Source: Bacteriovoracaceae bacterium
GTDB taxonomy: Bacteria; Bdellovibrionota; Bacteriovoracia; Bacteriovoracales; Bacteriovoracaceae
Direction: 5' to 3'
DNA: 64,000 nt
Assembly: GCA_947446575.1 (NCBI GenBank)
Contig: CANFHC010000005.1
Span: 90,948 to 154,947, forward strand
In this document: piece by piece, positions 54,203 to 62,885 of the stretch
How positions within the stretch are numbered: position 1 is the first letter of the stretch
Layout of the letters: each line of letters starts with the position of its first letter
Program-made: the position numbers and the translations under genes
The notes under the pieces: generated by a model
Told to the model about the DNA's origin: nothing
Database searches by the model: none
The model's input: the letters and a program-made list of their open reading frames with translations, nothing else

Positions 54203-55771
54203 ATGAATATAGCAGTAATATCATCTGCATTAGCAGCTGTGATCTTCGCCATCATCGGCGCAGTCGCGGGCTTCGTTGTTAAAAACAACCAAGTAAAAAA
54301 AGATGTCGCAGAAAAAGAAGCTAAAGGTAACGACATTGTCGAAAAAGCAAAAAAATATGCTGATGAAATAAAATACAAGTCGAGACAAGAAGCAAAAGAA
54401 ATCTCTCGCGAAGAAAAAGAAAGATCAGACCGCGAAATTGCAAATAGAACTAACGAAATTAAAAATCAAGAACGTGAGATCGTTAAAAAAGAAGCAACTC
54501 TTGATCGCAAAATCGAAGAGCATGAAAAAGAAGTAAAAGTTCTAAAAGAAAAAGAAATCGAATTTGAAGTCGCAAGAAAACTTCACGAAGAAGAATCTCT
54601 TCGAATGAAAAATAAGCAAAATGAATTTAACGATCGTTTATCTCAAGTCGCTCAAATGACAAAAGAAGAAGCGAAAAATGAACTTCTTCGCGCAATGGAA
54701 GAAGAAGCTCGCGTTGATTTCGGAAAAACTCTTCGAAGACTTGAAGAAGAAACGAGAGAAGAAGCAGAAGCTAAATCAAAAAGAATCGTGGGAATTGCAA
54801 TTCAAAGATTTGCAGGTGAATACGTTGGTGAAAAAACTATCGGTTCAGTTGAACTTCCAAGTGACGATGTTAAAGGTCGCTTAATTGGTCGCGAAGGACG
54901 TAACATCCGCGCGTTCGAGCAAATTTGTGGTGTCGATTTAATTATCGATGACACTCCAGAGGTTGTCGTTATCTCTTCATTCAACGTAGTCAGAAAAGAA
55001 ATCGCACGTATGGTTATCCAAAAGCTAATTGCTGATGGTCGTATTCATCCAGCGAAAATCGAAGAATTCCATGACAAATCAAAAGCTGAAATGGAAAGAC
55101 AATTGAGAGATCTTGGTGAAAAGGCTCAAATGGAAATTGGAGTTCACGGAATTCACCCTGAAATTTTAAAATTAGTTGGAGCTCTTCAGTGGAGAACTTC
55201 ATACACACAAAATCAATATCAACATGCTATTGAAGCCGCATTTATTTGTGGAGCGATGGCAGCGGAACTTGGCTTAAACGTAAAACAAGCTCGTCGTGCT
55301 GCTCTTCTTCACGATGTTGGTAAAGTTATCGATGCTTCAGCTGAAGGATCTCATGCAGTGATCGGTGCTGACTTCTTGAAAAAATATGGAGAGTCTCCGG
55401 ATATCGTTCACGCGGTTCGTGCTCACCATGATGATGAAAAACCAGAATCAGTTCTTGCTCACTTAGTAGCTGCTTCAGATGCATTATCTGGTGCTCGTCC
55501 AGGTGCTCGTAAAGCGATGATGGAATCATACGTTTCTCGTCTTACAGACATAGAAGAAATCGTAAATTCTTTCGAAGGTGTTTCGAAATCTTACGCGATC
55601 TCTGGTGGACGTGAAGTGAGAGTCTTTGTTGAAAACGATAAAGTTAACGACGAAGAAACAGTAATGCTTTCTCGTGATATTGCTAAAAAGATCGAAGAAG
55701 AAATGTCATATCCTGGAACAATTAAAATTACCGTTCTAAGAGAAACAAAGGCAGTAGGTATTGCGAAGTAG
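54203..55771 (+). CDS. rny: Ribonuclease Y
   Basis: Membrane-anchored endoribonuclease that starts mRNA decay. The 522-residue protein has an N-terminal helix (to about 25), a coiled coil to about 200, a KH domain (SDDVKGRLIGREGRNIRAFE) and an HD domain (ARRAALLHDVGKVID, then VRAHHDDE). Length is usual. AAGGGG lies before the ATG. RNase Y is rather rare in Gram-negatives and common in delta-type lineages. Confidence 0.96.
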   Translation: MNIAVISSALAAVIFAIIGAVAGFVVKNNQVKKDVAEKEAKGNDIVEKAKKYADEIKYKSRQEAKEISREEKERSDREIANRTNEIKNQEREIVKKEATLDRKIEEHEKEVKVLKEKEIEFEVARKLHEEESLRMKNKQNEFNDRLSQVAQMTKEEAKNELLRAMEEEARVDFGKTLRRLEEETREEAEAKSKRIVGIAIQRFAGEYVGEKTIGSVELPSDDVKGRLIGREGRNIRAFEQICGVDLIIDDTPEVVVISSFNVVRKEIARMVIQKLIADGRIHPAKIEEFHDKSKAEMERQLRDLGEKAQMEIGVHGIHPEILKLVGALQWRTSYTQNQYQHAIEAAFICGAMAAELGLNVKQARRAALLHDVGKVIDASAEGSHAVIGADFLKKYGESPDIVHAVRAHHDDEKPESVLAHLVAASDALSGARPGARKAMMESYVSRLTDIEEIVNSFEGVSKSYAISGGREVRVFVENDKVNDEETVMLSRDIAKKIEEEMSYPGTIKITVLRETKAVGIAK

Positions 55772-56456
55772 TGATGATACTCAATTTGCACTAATTACCG
55801 GGACCTCATCGGGTCTCGGTTACGAAATGGCCCAATTGCTTTTAGTTGAGGGCTATACAGTTATCGGCGTTTCTCGCCGTGGAACAACTCTTGATCACCC
55901 CAATTTCATAGATATTCTTTGCGATATTCGCGATGAAGCTGCCGTTGAAGAAATGTATGAACTGATTGCAGGTCATACGGATGCTCTTCATGTAATCGTT
56001 TTGAACGCTGGCATTTTTGAAATGTCACCTCTGGTTGAAACATCTACAAAAGAATTCACCGATCACTTATCGACTAACGTCGTTGGTGCCTTTCATGTTT
56101 TAAAACATGCAAGCGATTTTTTAGTAGAAGAAAACACTCACATTATTACAGTTTCATCAATTGCAGCTAAAAAAGGCTTGTCCAATATATCAGCCTATAG
56201 CGCTTCAAAGTTTGCACTGAACGGAATGATTGAATCAGTCAGAGAAGAATGGGAACACTTGGGAGTTCGCTTTTCAACATTAATGCCAGGAGCGATTTTG
56301 ACGAAGCTTTGGGATGATGAAAATGAAGAATTGCCTCGCGATCAAATGCTTTCAGTTAGCGATTTTATGCACGTTTTTCAAATGGTAGTGACAAGCCCCT
56401 CTCAGATGCAATTTCCCGAAATGACTTTTCTGCACAAGAAGGGAATGCTCAAATGA
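55761..56456 (+). CDS. Short-chain dehydrogenase/reductase
   Basis: Soluble oxidoreductase of 231 residues. Rossmann motif LITGTSSGLGYEMA, NAGIFEMSPL, catalytic Ser in VSSIAAKKG and YSASKFALNGM (YxxxK). It overlaps rny's end by 11 bases. The start is TTG, 3 bases after an AGG; no other in-frame start is close. Substrate unknown. Confidence 0.88.
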   Translation: MRSSDDTQFALITGTSSGLGYEMAQLLLVEGYTVIGVSRRGTTLDHPNFIDILCDIRDEAAVEEMYELIAGHTDALHVIVLNAGIFEMSPLVETSTKEFTDHLSTNVVGAFHVLKHASDFLVEENTHIITVSSIAAKKGLSNISAYSASKFALNGMIESVREEWEHLGVRFSTLMPGAILTKLWDDENEELPRDQMLSVSDFMHVFQMVVTSPSQMQFPEMTFLHKKGMLK

Positions 56457-56938
56457 AAAATATTTGGGATTTATTTTCAGAGCTTTCTCGTTACTATATA
56501 AAATCCATGCTTAGTTTTTTACTTTTTTGGATCATCTTAGTTGTTCTCAAAATTGATTATCTCAACATTGTCTTTTTTATTCTTACCTATATTTGGCATT
56601 TCACACTGCTGACTCCAGGCTTAAAAGAAAAAATGCTGGTGAGAAAACAGCGATTTTCATTTTTAAATGTCATCATCAGAATAAATTATTATTTGCAATT
56701 ATTTATTAAAATAAAAAATGTTCCTTTCGGTCCTGCTCTCGTGCGATCTATTTCACCGCTTTTGTTTATTTTTATTTTAATGACTGCAGGTGGAAACGGA
56801 AATTTTATATTTGCCGTTTTAGGTTCATTTTGTTTTGAATTGTCATACTACTTAACGAATAGAAAAATTATTTCAACGCCGCCAAATGATCAAGAAATGC
56901 CGCCAGCGATTCCGAACGCAGAAAGCTTCCACGAATAG
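56453..56938 (+). CDS. Membrane protein of unknown function
   Basis: Protein of 161 residues with about four membrane helices, no family I recognise. It overlaps the SDR gene by 4 bases (ATGA) and its end overlaps the convergent dus gene by 71 bases, a large overlap, so its final 24 residues are constrained by both frames. Confidence 0.65.
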   Translation: MKNIWDLFSELSRYYIKSMLSFLLFWIILVVLKIDYLNIVFFILTYIWHFTLLTPGLKEKMLVRKQRFSFLNVIIRINYYLQLFIKIKNVPFGPALVRSISPLLFIFILMTAGGNGNFIFAVLGSFCFELSYYLTNRKIISTPPNDQEMPPAIPNAESFHE

Positions 56939-57860
56939 TTTCAAAATCTTCATAGTCATCAAATAAATTGCGAGAAAAAGATTTAAATCTTTTAAGGATT
57001 AAGTTATCGGGCCATCCGATTTCTCGGTATTCTCTTAGAAGTGCTTCGAAATATTGATCTAAATAATTTTTTCTTTGAAATAAGAGATATGTTTCATCGA
57101 TATGAGCATCGTCTTCAATGTATTCTTTATAAAGTTTAGCGAGCCATGGAGTTTTAAGTGCACTTCGACCAAACATGACAGAGTGGCATTTAGTATTAAC
57201 GAAAATATTTTCAATATCATCCACTAACCAAATATCACCATTACCAATTAGCGGAACTTTCACTTCACTTACAGCGCGAGCAATGTAATTCCAATCTGCC
57301 GTTCCTTTGTAGAGTTGATCGCGCGTGCGAGCGTGCAGTGTGATGGCCTCAACGCCTTCGTCTTGTATGAGTTTGAGGGTATCGCTGAAATTAATATCGT
57401 CGCGATAACCAATGCGCATTTTAACGGTAAAGCATCCAGTAAAATTTTTTCTAATCGTGCTCAAAACAGTTTTGAGTGCTTTATGGTCTGAAAGCAAATA
57501 AGCTCCACCTAAGTGTGAATTTACTTTTTTCGAAGGGCATCCCAGATTTAAATCGAGGTGATGCATTTTTAATGATTCTAGAATTTCAACAGCCGCTAAA
57601 GTTTGAGCGCGTGGAGTTGTGAGAATTTGAAAAGAATTTTTTTTCCGCCAAGATTCATTAGCGTGAATGCGCGGGCCATAATGGTCCATGATCAATTTCT
57701 CGTTTACTTTCCCAACAGTTGGCACTCGTAAAAAGTCTGTAAAAAACTGATCCCACTCAGGAAATGTTTTAAGCATAGCTATTCTGTAAGGCTCGTCAGT
57801 GATACCTTCCATTGGTGCAAACAGCAGTGAATTTTTCTTAAACACATCGAAATTGTTCAT
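56868..57860 (-). CDS. dus: tRNA-dihydrouridine synthase
   Basis: FMN enzyme of 330 residues that reduces uridines in tRNA D loops. LLFAPMEGITDEPYR at the start, LNLGCPSKKVNSHLGGAYLL (catalytic Cys), VKMRIGYRDD, ITLHARTRDQLYKGTADWNYI and LIGNGDIW are all Dus signs. Start is ATG at 57860; the TTG at 57878 would overlap the divergent Nudix gene. It could be DusA, B or C, which I cannot separate by eye. Confidence 0.9.
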   Translation of the reverse strand: MNNFDVFKKNSLLFAPMEGITDEPYRIAMLKTFPEWDQFFTDFLRVPTVGKVNEKLIMDHYGPRIHANESWRKKNSFQILTTPRAQTLAAVEILESLKMHHLDLNLGCPSKKVNSHLGGAYLLSDHKALKTVLSTIRKNFTGCFTVKMRIGYRDDINFSDTLKLIQDEGVEAITLHARTRDQLYKGTADWNYIARAVSEVKVPLIGNGDIWLVDDIENIFVNTKCHSVMFGRSALKTPWLAKLYKEYIEDDAHIDETYLLFQRKNYLDQYFEALLREYREIGWPDNLILKRFKSFSRNLFDDYEDFETIRGSFLRSESLAAFLDHLAALK

Positions 57861-57883
57861 AAGCCGTGTTAGTATCAAAAAAT

Positions 57884-58348
57884 ATGGCGAAAAAAAACAT
57901 CATTGTCTCTATCGTTTTATTTTTAAAAGAAATAAACGCTGATTCATTTCAAGTATGGGTTCAAGTCCGCGAAGAGATTGGCCCATTGTTTGGCCTCTTG
58001 GAATTTCCCGGGGGGAAAATTGAAGCTGGCGAAACGCCCGAAATAGCAGGGCGAAGAGAAGTTTTGGAAGAAGTCGGACTTTCGATCCCGAGAAAATCAC
58101 CTATGGTGTTGTTTAAGTGTCAGGACTACAGCACTGATCTTAAAAATATTTGTTTATTCTGCTTTCTTTCTGATTACGACCAATTGCCAAAAGATAAGGG
58201 GCAATGGCTCACAATTGCTTATGACCAAAAATCAGAACCTTTGCAAGGGCAAATTCCACCGATAAACCATGTCATTCTTGATGATTTAGCGGTATATATT
58301 CAGTCACAATTTAATGCAGGAACGATCAAGCTTTTATGGCGAATATAA
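57884..58348 (+). CDS. Nudix hydrolase (MutT-like)
   Basis: Small hydrolase of 154 residues. The Nudix box is complete: GGKIEAGETPEIAGRREVLEEVGL (GX5EX7REUXEEXGU). ATG at 57884 is preferred. The intergenic space to divergent dus is about 23 bases, so their promoters must overlap or be shared. Likely an 8-oxo-dGTP or related NTP cleaner. The end overlaps the following membrane gene by 13 bases. Confidence 0.88.
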   Translation: MAKKNIIVSIVLFLKEINADSFQVWVQVREEIGPLFGLLEFPGGKIEAGETPEIAGRREVLEEVGLSIPRKSPMVLFKCQDYSTDLKNICLFCFLSDYDQLPKDKGQWLTIAYDQKSEPLQGQIPPINHVILDDLAVYIQSQFNAGTIKLLWRI

Positions 58349-59103
58349 AAACTATTGCAGAATTTTTTCTCATTTCTATCGCGTGGACTCTTACGCTATT
58401 TTCTCCAGTTGCTTCTAGTAAATTGACTGGCAATGGACTCATTAAATTGCTAACGAATGTTTCTATTGGAGCGCTTGTTATTACTTTAGTTATGCATTTC
58501 GTCTCAAGCGCCACACTTTTTAGTTTGCCACTTTATCTTAAGCTCGCAAGCTTGGTTGCACTCAGCGCCATTACACTTTTTCACCGTGACGATAAATCAC
58601 TATTTATGTGGATCATGTATGCCGTTGTCGTAAGTGCTCTCGGCATGCATATCGTTTTGTATTCTCCAATACTTTTAAATGCTCTCTTTCTACTTTCATC
58701 TGCCCTCATGATCGGAGTTATAACCTATGCCATGCTATTAGGTCATTGGTATTTAGTTGTTCCGAAGCTAAGTGAAAAGCCACTAAAAATTGCAGCGGTT
58801 ATAACTTGGATTATTTTAACTCTAAAAATAGCTGGTAGTTTATTATCTACTTATAAACATTTTGATTTTTTTGAAGAGCAAACTTCATTAGGTTCAGGTT
58901 ACGCTTTCAACTGGCTACTTCTTACGATGAGAATGTCTTTTGGATATGTAGTGATTTTAGGAATGAGTCTATTTAATTGGCAACTTGTAAGTATGCGCTC
59001 TATTCAAAGCTCAACGGGAATTTTATACGCGATGACTTTTTTTGTTTTCATCGGCGAGCTCGTTTCAACATTTATCTTTTTTAATTTTGGACTTTATATA
59101 TGA
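58336..59103 (+). CDS. Integral membrane protein of unknown function
   Basis: Protein of 255 residues with six or seven membrane helices and short loops. No family recognised. It overlaps the Nudix gene before it and the zinc-ribbon gene after it, so the three are probably one operon. The pair with the zinc-ribbon protein may form one membrane complex. Confidence 0.65.
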   Translation: MANIKTIAEFFLISIAWTLTLFSPVASSKLTGNGLIKLLTNVSIGALVITLVMHFVSSATLFSLPLYLKLASLVALSAITLFHRDDKSLFMWIMYAVVVSALGMHIVLYSPILLNALFLLSSALMIGVITYAMLLGHWYLVVPKLSEKPLKIAAVITWIILTLKIAGSLLSTYKHFDFFEEQTSLGSGYAFNWLLLTMRMSFGYVVILGMSLFNWQLVSMRSIQSSTGILYAMTFFVFIGELVSTFIFFNFGLYI

Positions 59104-59579
59104 TGACAGTACAGTTCACTTGTAAAAATTGTGGTTCAGGAATTCACGTTTATCCAGATGTGCATTCGACACTTATTAAGTGCGATGTTTGTAGCCATGA
59201 AGAAGCTGTGCACTTTGATCAAAACCAAGTCGATGGAATTCTTAAAGATTGTCCCGGATGCCAACGTAAAGATTTTTACTCGCAAAAAGATTTTAATAGA
59301 AAATTGGGAGTCATAATATTTGTCATTGCTGCCATCATCTCAACAATTATGTTATGGGTGGGCCTTGGACCACAGTGGTATTTAAGTACCTTTATCGTTC
59401 TTTATGCAATGGACTTTTTCCTCTTTCGCAGGCTTAACCTCATTGGCATTTGCTACAAATGCAACGCTATCTTTAGAGATGTGAAAAATATCAAGGAAAT
59501 ACCGGGGTTTAACCATGAAATGAATGACCGAATAGTTTACTCGGATCATGATTTTCACGGCAAACCTTTAGATCATTAA
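59100..59579 (+). CDS. Zinc-ribbon membrane protein of unknown function
   Basis: Protein of 159 residues. CKNC and CDVC in the first 35 residues can form one zinc site; CPGC at about 58-61 and CYKC near 119-122 a second, across two membrane helices at about 73-110. All eight Cys are in CxxC pairs. It overlaps the previous gene by 4 bases. No known function. Confidence 0.7.
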   Translation: MMTVQFTCKNCGSGIHVYPDVHSTLIKCDVCSHEEAVHFDQNQVDGILKDCPGCQRKDFYSQKDFNRKLGVIIFVIAAIISTIMLWVGLGPQWYLSTFIVLYAMDFFLFRRLNLIGICYKCNAIFRDVKNIKEIPGFNHEMNDRIVYSDHDFHGKPLDH

Positions 59580-59691
59580 GCCAACTACCTGAAAGGCCCT
59601 CATCATTGGACAAAAATCCGACTCAGGTGTAAAATACTTAAGTGATTAAAATGTTACGCATTTTAAAAAGTAACTAAACAAGGACCTATCC

Positions 59692-61071
59692 ATAGAACCC
59701 CCCTTACATCTCTCAAGTACATCCTTAGAAATTCTTTTTCTTTTTGTCTGCTTTATTGCAACAGCGTTTTTTTCGGCAGCAGAAGCGGCACTGCTTTCTA
59801 TTGGAGCTGACCGCGCTCGCCAATTAATTGAAGAGGGTGGACCAAAAGGGAAGGCAATGGCCTTCATGATTCTTCGACCTTCTGAACTTCTTTCAACAAT
59901 TCTTGTTGGAAATAGTATCGCCAATATTTTAGCGGGTTCATTAACAACTTCTTTAACGGCCGCTTATACGGGCAGTAATATTGTAGGTCTTGCTCTAGGA
60001 GCAACGACTATCGTAATTATTATTTTTGGTGAAATTCTTCCAAAAACTATTGGGCGAAATCATGCCGAAAGATTGTCAGTTATTGCGATTCGTTCATTGC
60101 AAATTTTATTTTACCTACTTTATCCTGCGATTAAATCAATCGTTTGGTTTATCAATACCATTTTAGGTGATAACGCTGATGCGACTGGTAGAATGGTCAC
60201 TAAGGACGATATTGAATTCATGATCAGCAAAGCTGAAAAAGAAAAAACCATGGATTCAAAACAAATCGACTTACTTTCATCAATTTTAGAATTCCCAATG
60301 ATAAAAGTTAAAGACATTATGATTTCTCGCATGCATGTCAATTATATCCAGAACGTTTGGGATTTTAAAACGATGATGGATTATGCTCGCGAAACCGGGA
60401 ACAGCCGTTATCCGGTTTGCGATGGTGAGCTTGAAGATATCGTAGGATTTTTACACGTTAAAGATTTAGCGTTTATTACTGAAGACCAAAAAGTTAATTT
60501 TAAAATTGAGAAACTAGTTAAGCCGCCATTTTTTGTCTATGAACATATGAAAATTCAAGCGGTCTTTGATCACATGAATAGAAAAAAAGTTCACTTGGCT
60601 TTAGTTAAAGATGAAAACGGAACGGTTGTCGGGATCATTACATTGGAAGACATCATCGAAGAAATTTTTGGTGAGATCAATGATGAGCATGATGACGTTG
60701 AAGAAAAAGAAAAACATTTAGAAGAAGCCAATTTGGAAGATGGCATTGTAGTAGAGGGAGATATTTCTCTGCGCGAATTATATAGTGATTACGATATTAA
60801 AATTCCACTCAACGATAACTACTCAACTCTCTCTGGATTTGTGTTAGAAATGTTGGGAAATACTTTTCCAGAACCAGACCAAATGATTGTGTGGGAAGGT
60901 TTATCATTTGATCTTGAGATAGTGGAAGATCACGTGATCAAACAAGTTCGGATAAAAGATGTTGGTGGAGAAAAACACATTTTCTCTAAGAAACAACATG
61001 CTGAACTTGTTGAGCAAAGTGATTTAGAAGCTTCAAAACAAATTCATGAAAAAGATTATTCAGAAAAGTAA
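59692..61071 (+). CDS. CNNM/CorC (HlyC) family membrane protein, probable ATA start
   Basis: Putative metal-ion (Mg) transporter or efflux protein. From an ATG at 59857 the first CNNM helix would be missing, but the same frame is open upstream without a stop to 59671. It encodes FLFVCFIATAFFSAAEAALLS, the usual first CNNM helix. No ATG, GTG or TTG occurs there. An ATA at 59692 is exactly 7 bases after AAGGA, giving 459 residues. Then follow membrane helices with NSIANILAG, two CBS domains (about 210-335) and a CorC/HlyC C-terminal domain. ATA, ATT or CTG start remains to be decided. Confidence 0.8.
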   Translation: MEPPLHLSSTSLEILFLFVCFIATAFFSAAEAALLSIGADRARQLIEEGGPKGKAMAFMILRPSELLSTILVGNSIANILAGSLTTSLTAAYTGSNIVGLALGATTIVIIIFGEILPKTIGRNHAERLSVIAIRSLQILFYLLYPAIKSIVWFINTILGDNADATGRMVTKDDIEFMISKAEKEKTMDSKQIDLLSSILEFPMIKVKDIMISRMHVNYIQNVWDFKTMMDYARETGNSRYPVCDGELEDIVGFLHVKDLAFITEDQKVNFKIEKLVKPPFFVYEHMKIQAVFDHMNRKKVHLALVKDENGTVVGIITLEDIIEEIFGEINDEHDDVEEKEKHLEEANLEDGIVVEGDISLRELYSDYDIKIPLNDNYSTLSGFVLEMLGNTFPEPDQMIVWEGLSFDLEIVEDHVIKQVRIKDVGGEKHIFSKKQHAELVEQSDLEASKQIHEKDYSEK

Positions 61072-61085
61072 ATTAAGGATTGTTT

Positions 61086-62072
61086 GTGAAAATATATGAT
61101 GTCGCAGTTATTGGTGGGGGCTCTGCTGGTGTTATGGCGGCGATAAGAACTGTTCTGAATAATGACGAATGTCTTTTTTTTCCTGGAAACTCAAATCATA
61201 AAAAAAAATCACGCGCTTTTTGGGTAACTACAGTTGAAAACATGCCTGCACATTTAGGGTATAAAAAGGGAATTGAAGAACCTAATAAAATCTCATTAGA
61301 CTGGCTCTCAACGTCAGCTTTTTCTAGCAAATTTCATTGGCATAAAAACCGCGGAATCATAAGTCTATCTCAATCATCTGAAGGAATTTTCTCCCTTACA
61401 GACGATAAAGGCTATGTCTACCATGCCCGTTATGTCATTCTTTGCACTGGGGTTATGGATGTTCAACCAAAAATTAATGATTCGATTGAGCCCGTTTTTC
61501 AATATGCCAATACTCAGTTAATTGATTATTGCCTTCGTTGTGATGGTCATCATGTACTCGATAAAAAAGTTGCGATCATTGGTCATTCCTCAAGTTCTGC
61601 GTGGGTAGGGATCATGTTGCACGAAAGGTACAATTGCCCCGAAATGACAATTTTAACGAATGGAGAAACTCCAACTTTTGATGATGAATCAAAAGCATTG
61701 ATGGCTCGCTATGGATTTAAAATAGTCACAGAAAAAATTAGAAGTATAGTGGGTAATGGGAAACTAAAAAAACTAGAAAGCTTTGTAACAGATTCAACAA
61801 GTACAAACGTAGATATTGCTTTTGTAGCATTAGGGATGATTGTTTATAACGAATTAGCAAAAATGGTTTCGGCGGAGCTTGATCAAAGAGGTTTTGTTGT
61901 AACTGATACCAAAGGAAAAACTTCAGTTGAAGGCTTGTATGTCGCAGGAGATTTACGAGCTAACGCTAAAAAACAAATCTATACAGCTTGGGATCATGCA
62001 GTTGATGCAGCTGACGAAATTAATATTCTAATTCGTCGTAAAAAACGAACAACTCCATCACATTTATCGTAG
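61086..62072 (+). CDS. Thioredoxin-reductase-like flavoprotein
   Basis: FAD/NAD(P)H disulphide oxidoreductase of 328 residues. FAD motif AVIGGGSAGVMAA near the start, redox CLRCDG (like CATCDG in thioredoxin reductase), NADPH-binding VAIIGHSSSSAWVG, and GLYVAGDLRANAKKQIYTAWDHAVDAA near the end. GTG at 61086 is 6 bases after AAGGA and is preferred over a TTG at 61080. It may act on thioredoxin or another small redox partner; ferredoxin-type protein is encoded nearby. Confidence 0.85.
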   Translation: MKIYDVAVIGGGSAGVMAAIRTVLNNDECLFFPGNSNHKKKSRAFWVTTVENMPAHLGYKKGIEEPNKISLDWLSTSAFSSKFHWHKNRGIISLSQSSEGIFSLTDDKGYVYHARYVILCTGVMDVQPKINDSIEPVFQYANTQLIDYCLRCDGHHVLDKKVAIIGHSSSSAWVGIMLHERYNCPEMTILTNGETPTFDDESKALMARYGFKIVTEKIRSIVGNGKLKKLESFVTDSTSTNVDIAFVALGMIVYNELAKMVSAELDQRGFVVTDTKGKTSVEGLYVAGDLRANAKKQIYTAWDHAVDAADEINILIRRKKRTTPSHLS

Positions 62073-62143
62073 TTCATTTTTCTCCTCCACGGCGTAAGAT
62101 TTAACCATAGCAATAGAGACGTCAACCACATGGAGGATGACAA

Positions 62144-62431
62144 ATGAAAACTCTTAACACTCAAGAAATGGTTCAAGGAGCAGTCAAAGAAATTCAAAAA
62201 ATAGCTCCGAAGAATTCGCATGTTGAAATTGATGTGAAGGAGGATCCGGTGGGATATTTTAGCACTCACATTTTATTAAAAACTACACAAAGAACTTACT
62301 TCGCAAAAAAGGATGATCTGTTTTTGTATCGCAGTTTTAGTAAAGCAGTGAGAGCAATCAAAGCTCAATTGCATAAGAAAAACATTAACCATGAAATAGC
62401 CAAGATTGATAACTTTCATCCCGCTGCTTAG
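62144..62431 (+). CDS. HPF/RaiA-like ribosome hibernation protein, short form
   Basis: Protein of 95 residues. The order beta-alpha-beta-beta-beta-alpha, with HVEIDVKEDPVGYFSTHILLK, then TYFAKKDDLFLYRSFSKAVRAIKAQLHKK, resembles the HPF/YfiA fold that sits in the ribosomal decoding site. The C-terminal tail is short, so it would be an HPF of the short type. Similarity is weak by eye. GGAGGAT lies before the ATG, and a terminator follows. Confidence 0.6.
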   Translation: MKTLNTQEMVQGAVKEIQKIAPKNSHVEIDVKEDPVGYFSTHILLKTTQRTYFAKKDDLFLYRSFSKAVRAIKAQLHKKNINHEIAKIDNFHPAA

Positions 62432-62465
62432 TAAATTTAAGTGAGCGGTTTTCTCTTCGTAGCAG

Positions 62466-62492
62466 GCCCGATTTCGTGATCGGGCTTTTTTA
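62466..62492 (+). terminator. Intrinsic terminator
   Basis: GCCCGAT-ttcgtg-ATCGGGC followed by a T run, just after the HPF-like gene. The A/T tracts allow use by the convergent ferredoxin gene too. Confidence 0.9.
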
Positions 62493-62801
62493 TTTAAGCG
62501 CCATAACTGTAATATCACCCAAAACTTTTGCTCGACACGAAAGTCGTATGGTTTTATTTAAGCCAGAATAGTTTTGTTGAATATGCAAAATAGTGTCGGA
62601 TTCAACAGCTCCGGGATTTGAGAGATTAGGAGCTCCCGCCAAAATTTCAATGCGGCAAGAACCACAAGATCCAGCAAGGCATCCATGAGGCAATATAACG
62701 CCTTGGCGCTCTAATTCATCGAATAGAACGCGACCCTCAACTACCTCTATTTTCAGGTCGCTTTCATTGGGAGATTTAGCCTTTAGTAACACGGTGGGCA
62801 T
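62490..62801 (-). CDS. 2Fe-2S ferredoxin (plant type)
   Basis: Small iron-sulphur protein of 103 residues. The cluster loop is HGCLAGSCGSC with four residues between the first and second Cys and two after, and a distal Cys in LSCRAKV. ATG at 62801 follows AGGA by 10 bases; TTG at 62819 adds six residues. Electron donor or acceptor for an unknown oxidoreductase. Confidence 0.88.
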   Translation of the reverse strand: MPTVLLKAKSPNESDLKIEVVEGRVLFDELERQGVILPHGCLAGSCGSCRIEILAGAPNLSNPGAVESDTILHIQQNYSGLNKTIRLSCRAKVLGDITVMALK

Positions 62802-62885
62802 ATTTTTTTTATCCTGCAAAGAATAGTATCTTCAGAATTGTAGAACACCGGTCAATTTTATCCAACTATAAAGTGAGGACTTCTT

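Noticed and set aside
59857..61071. ATG at 59857 as start of the CNNM/CorC gene
   Set aside because: It would remove the first conserved membrane helix, which is encoded in frame just upstream without a stop.
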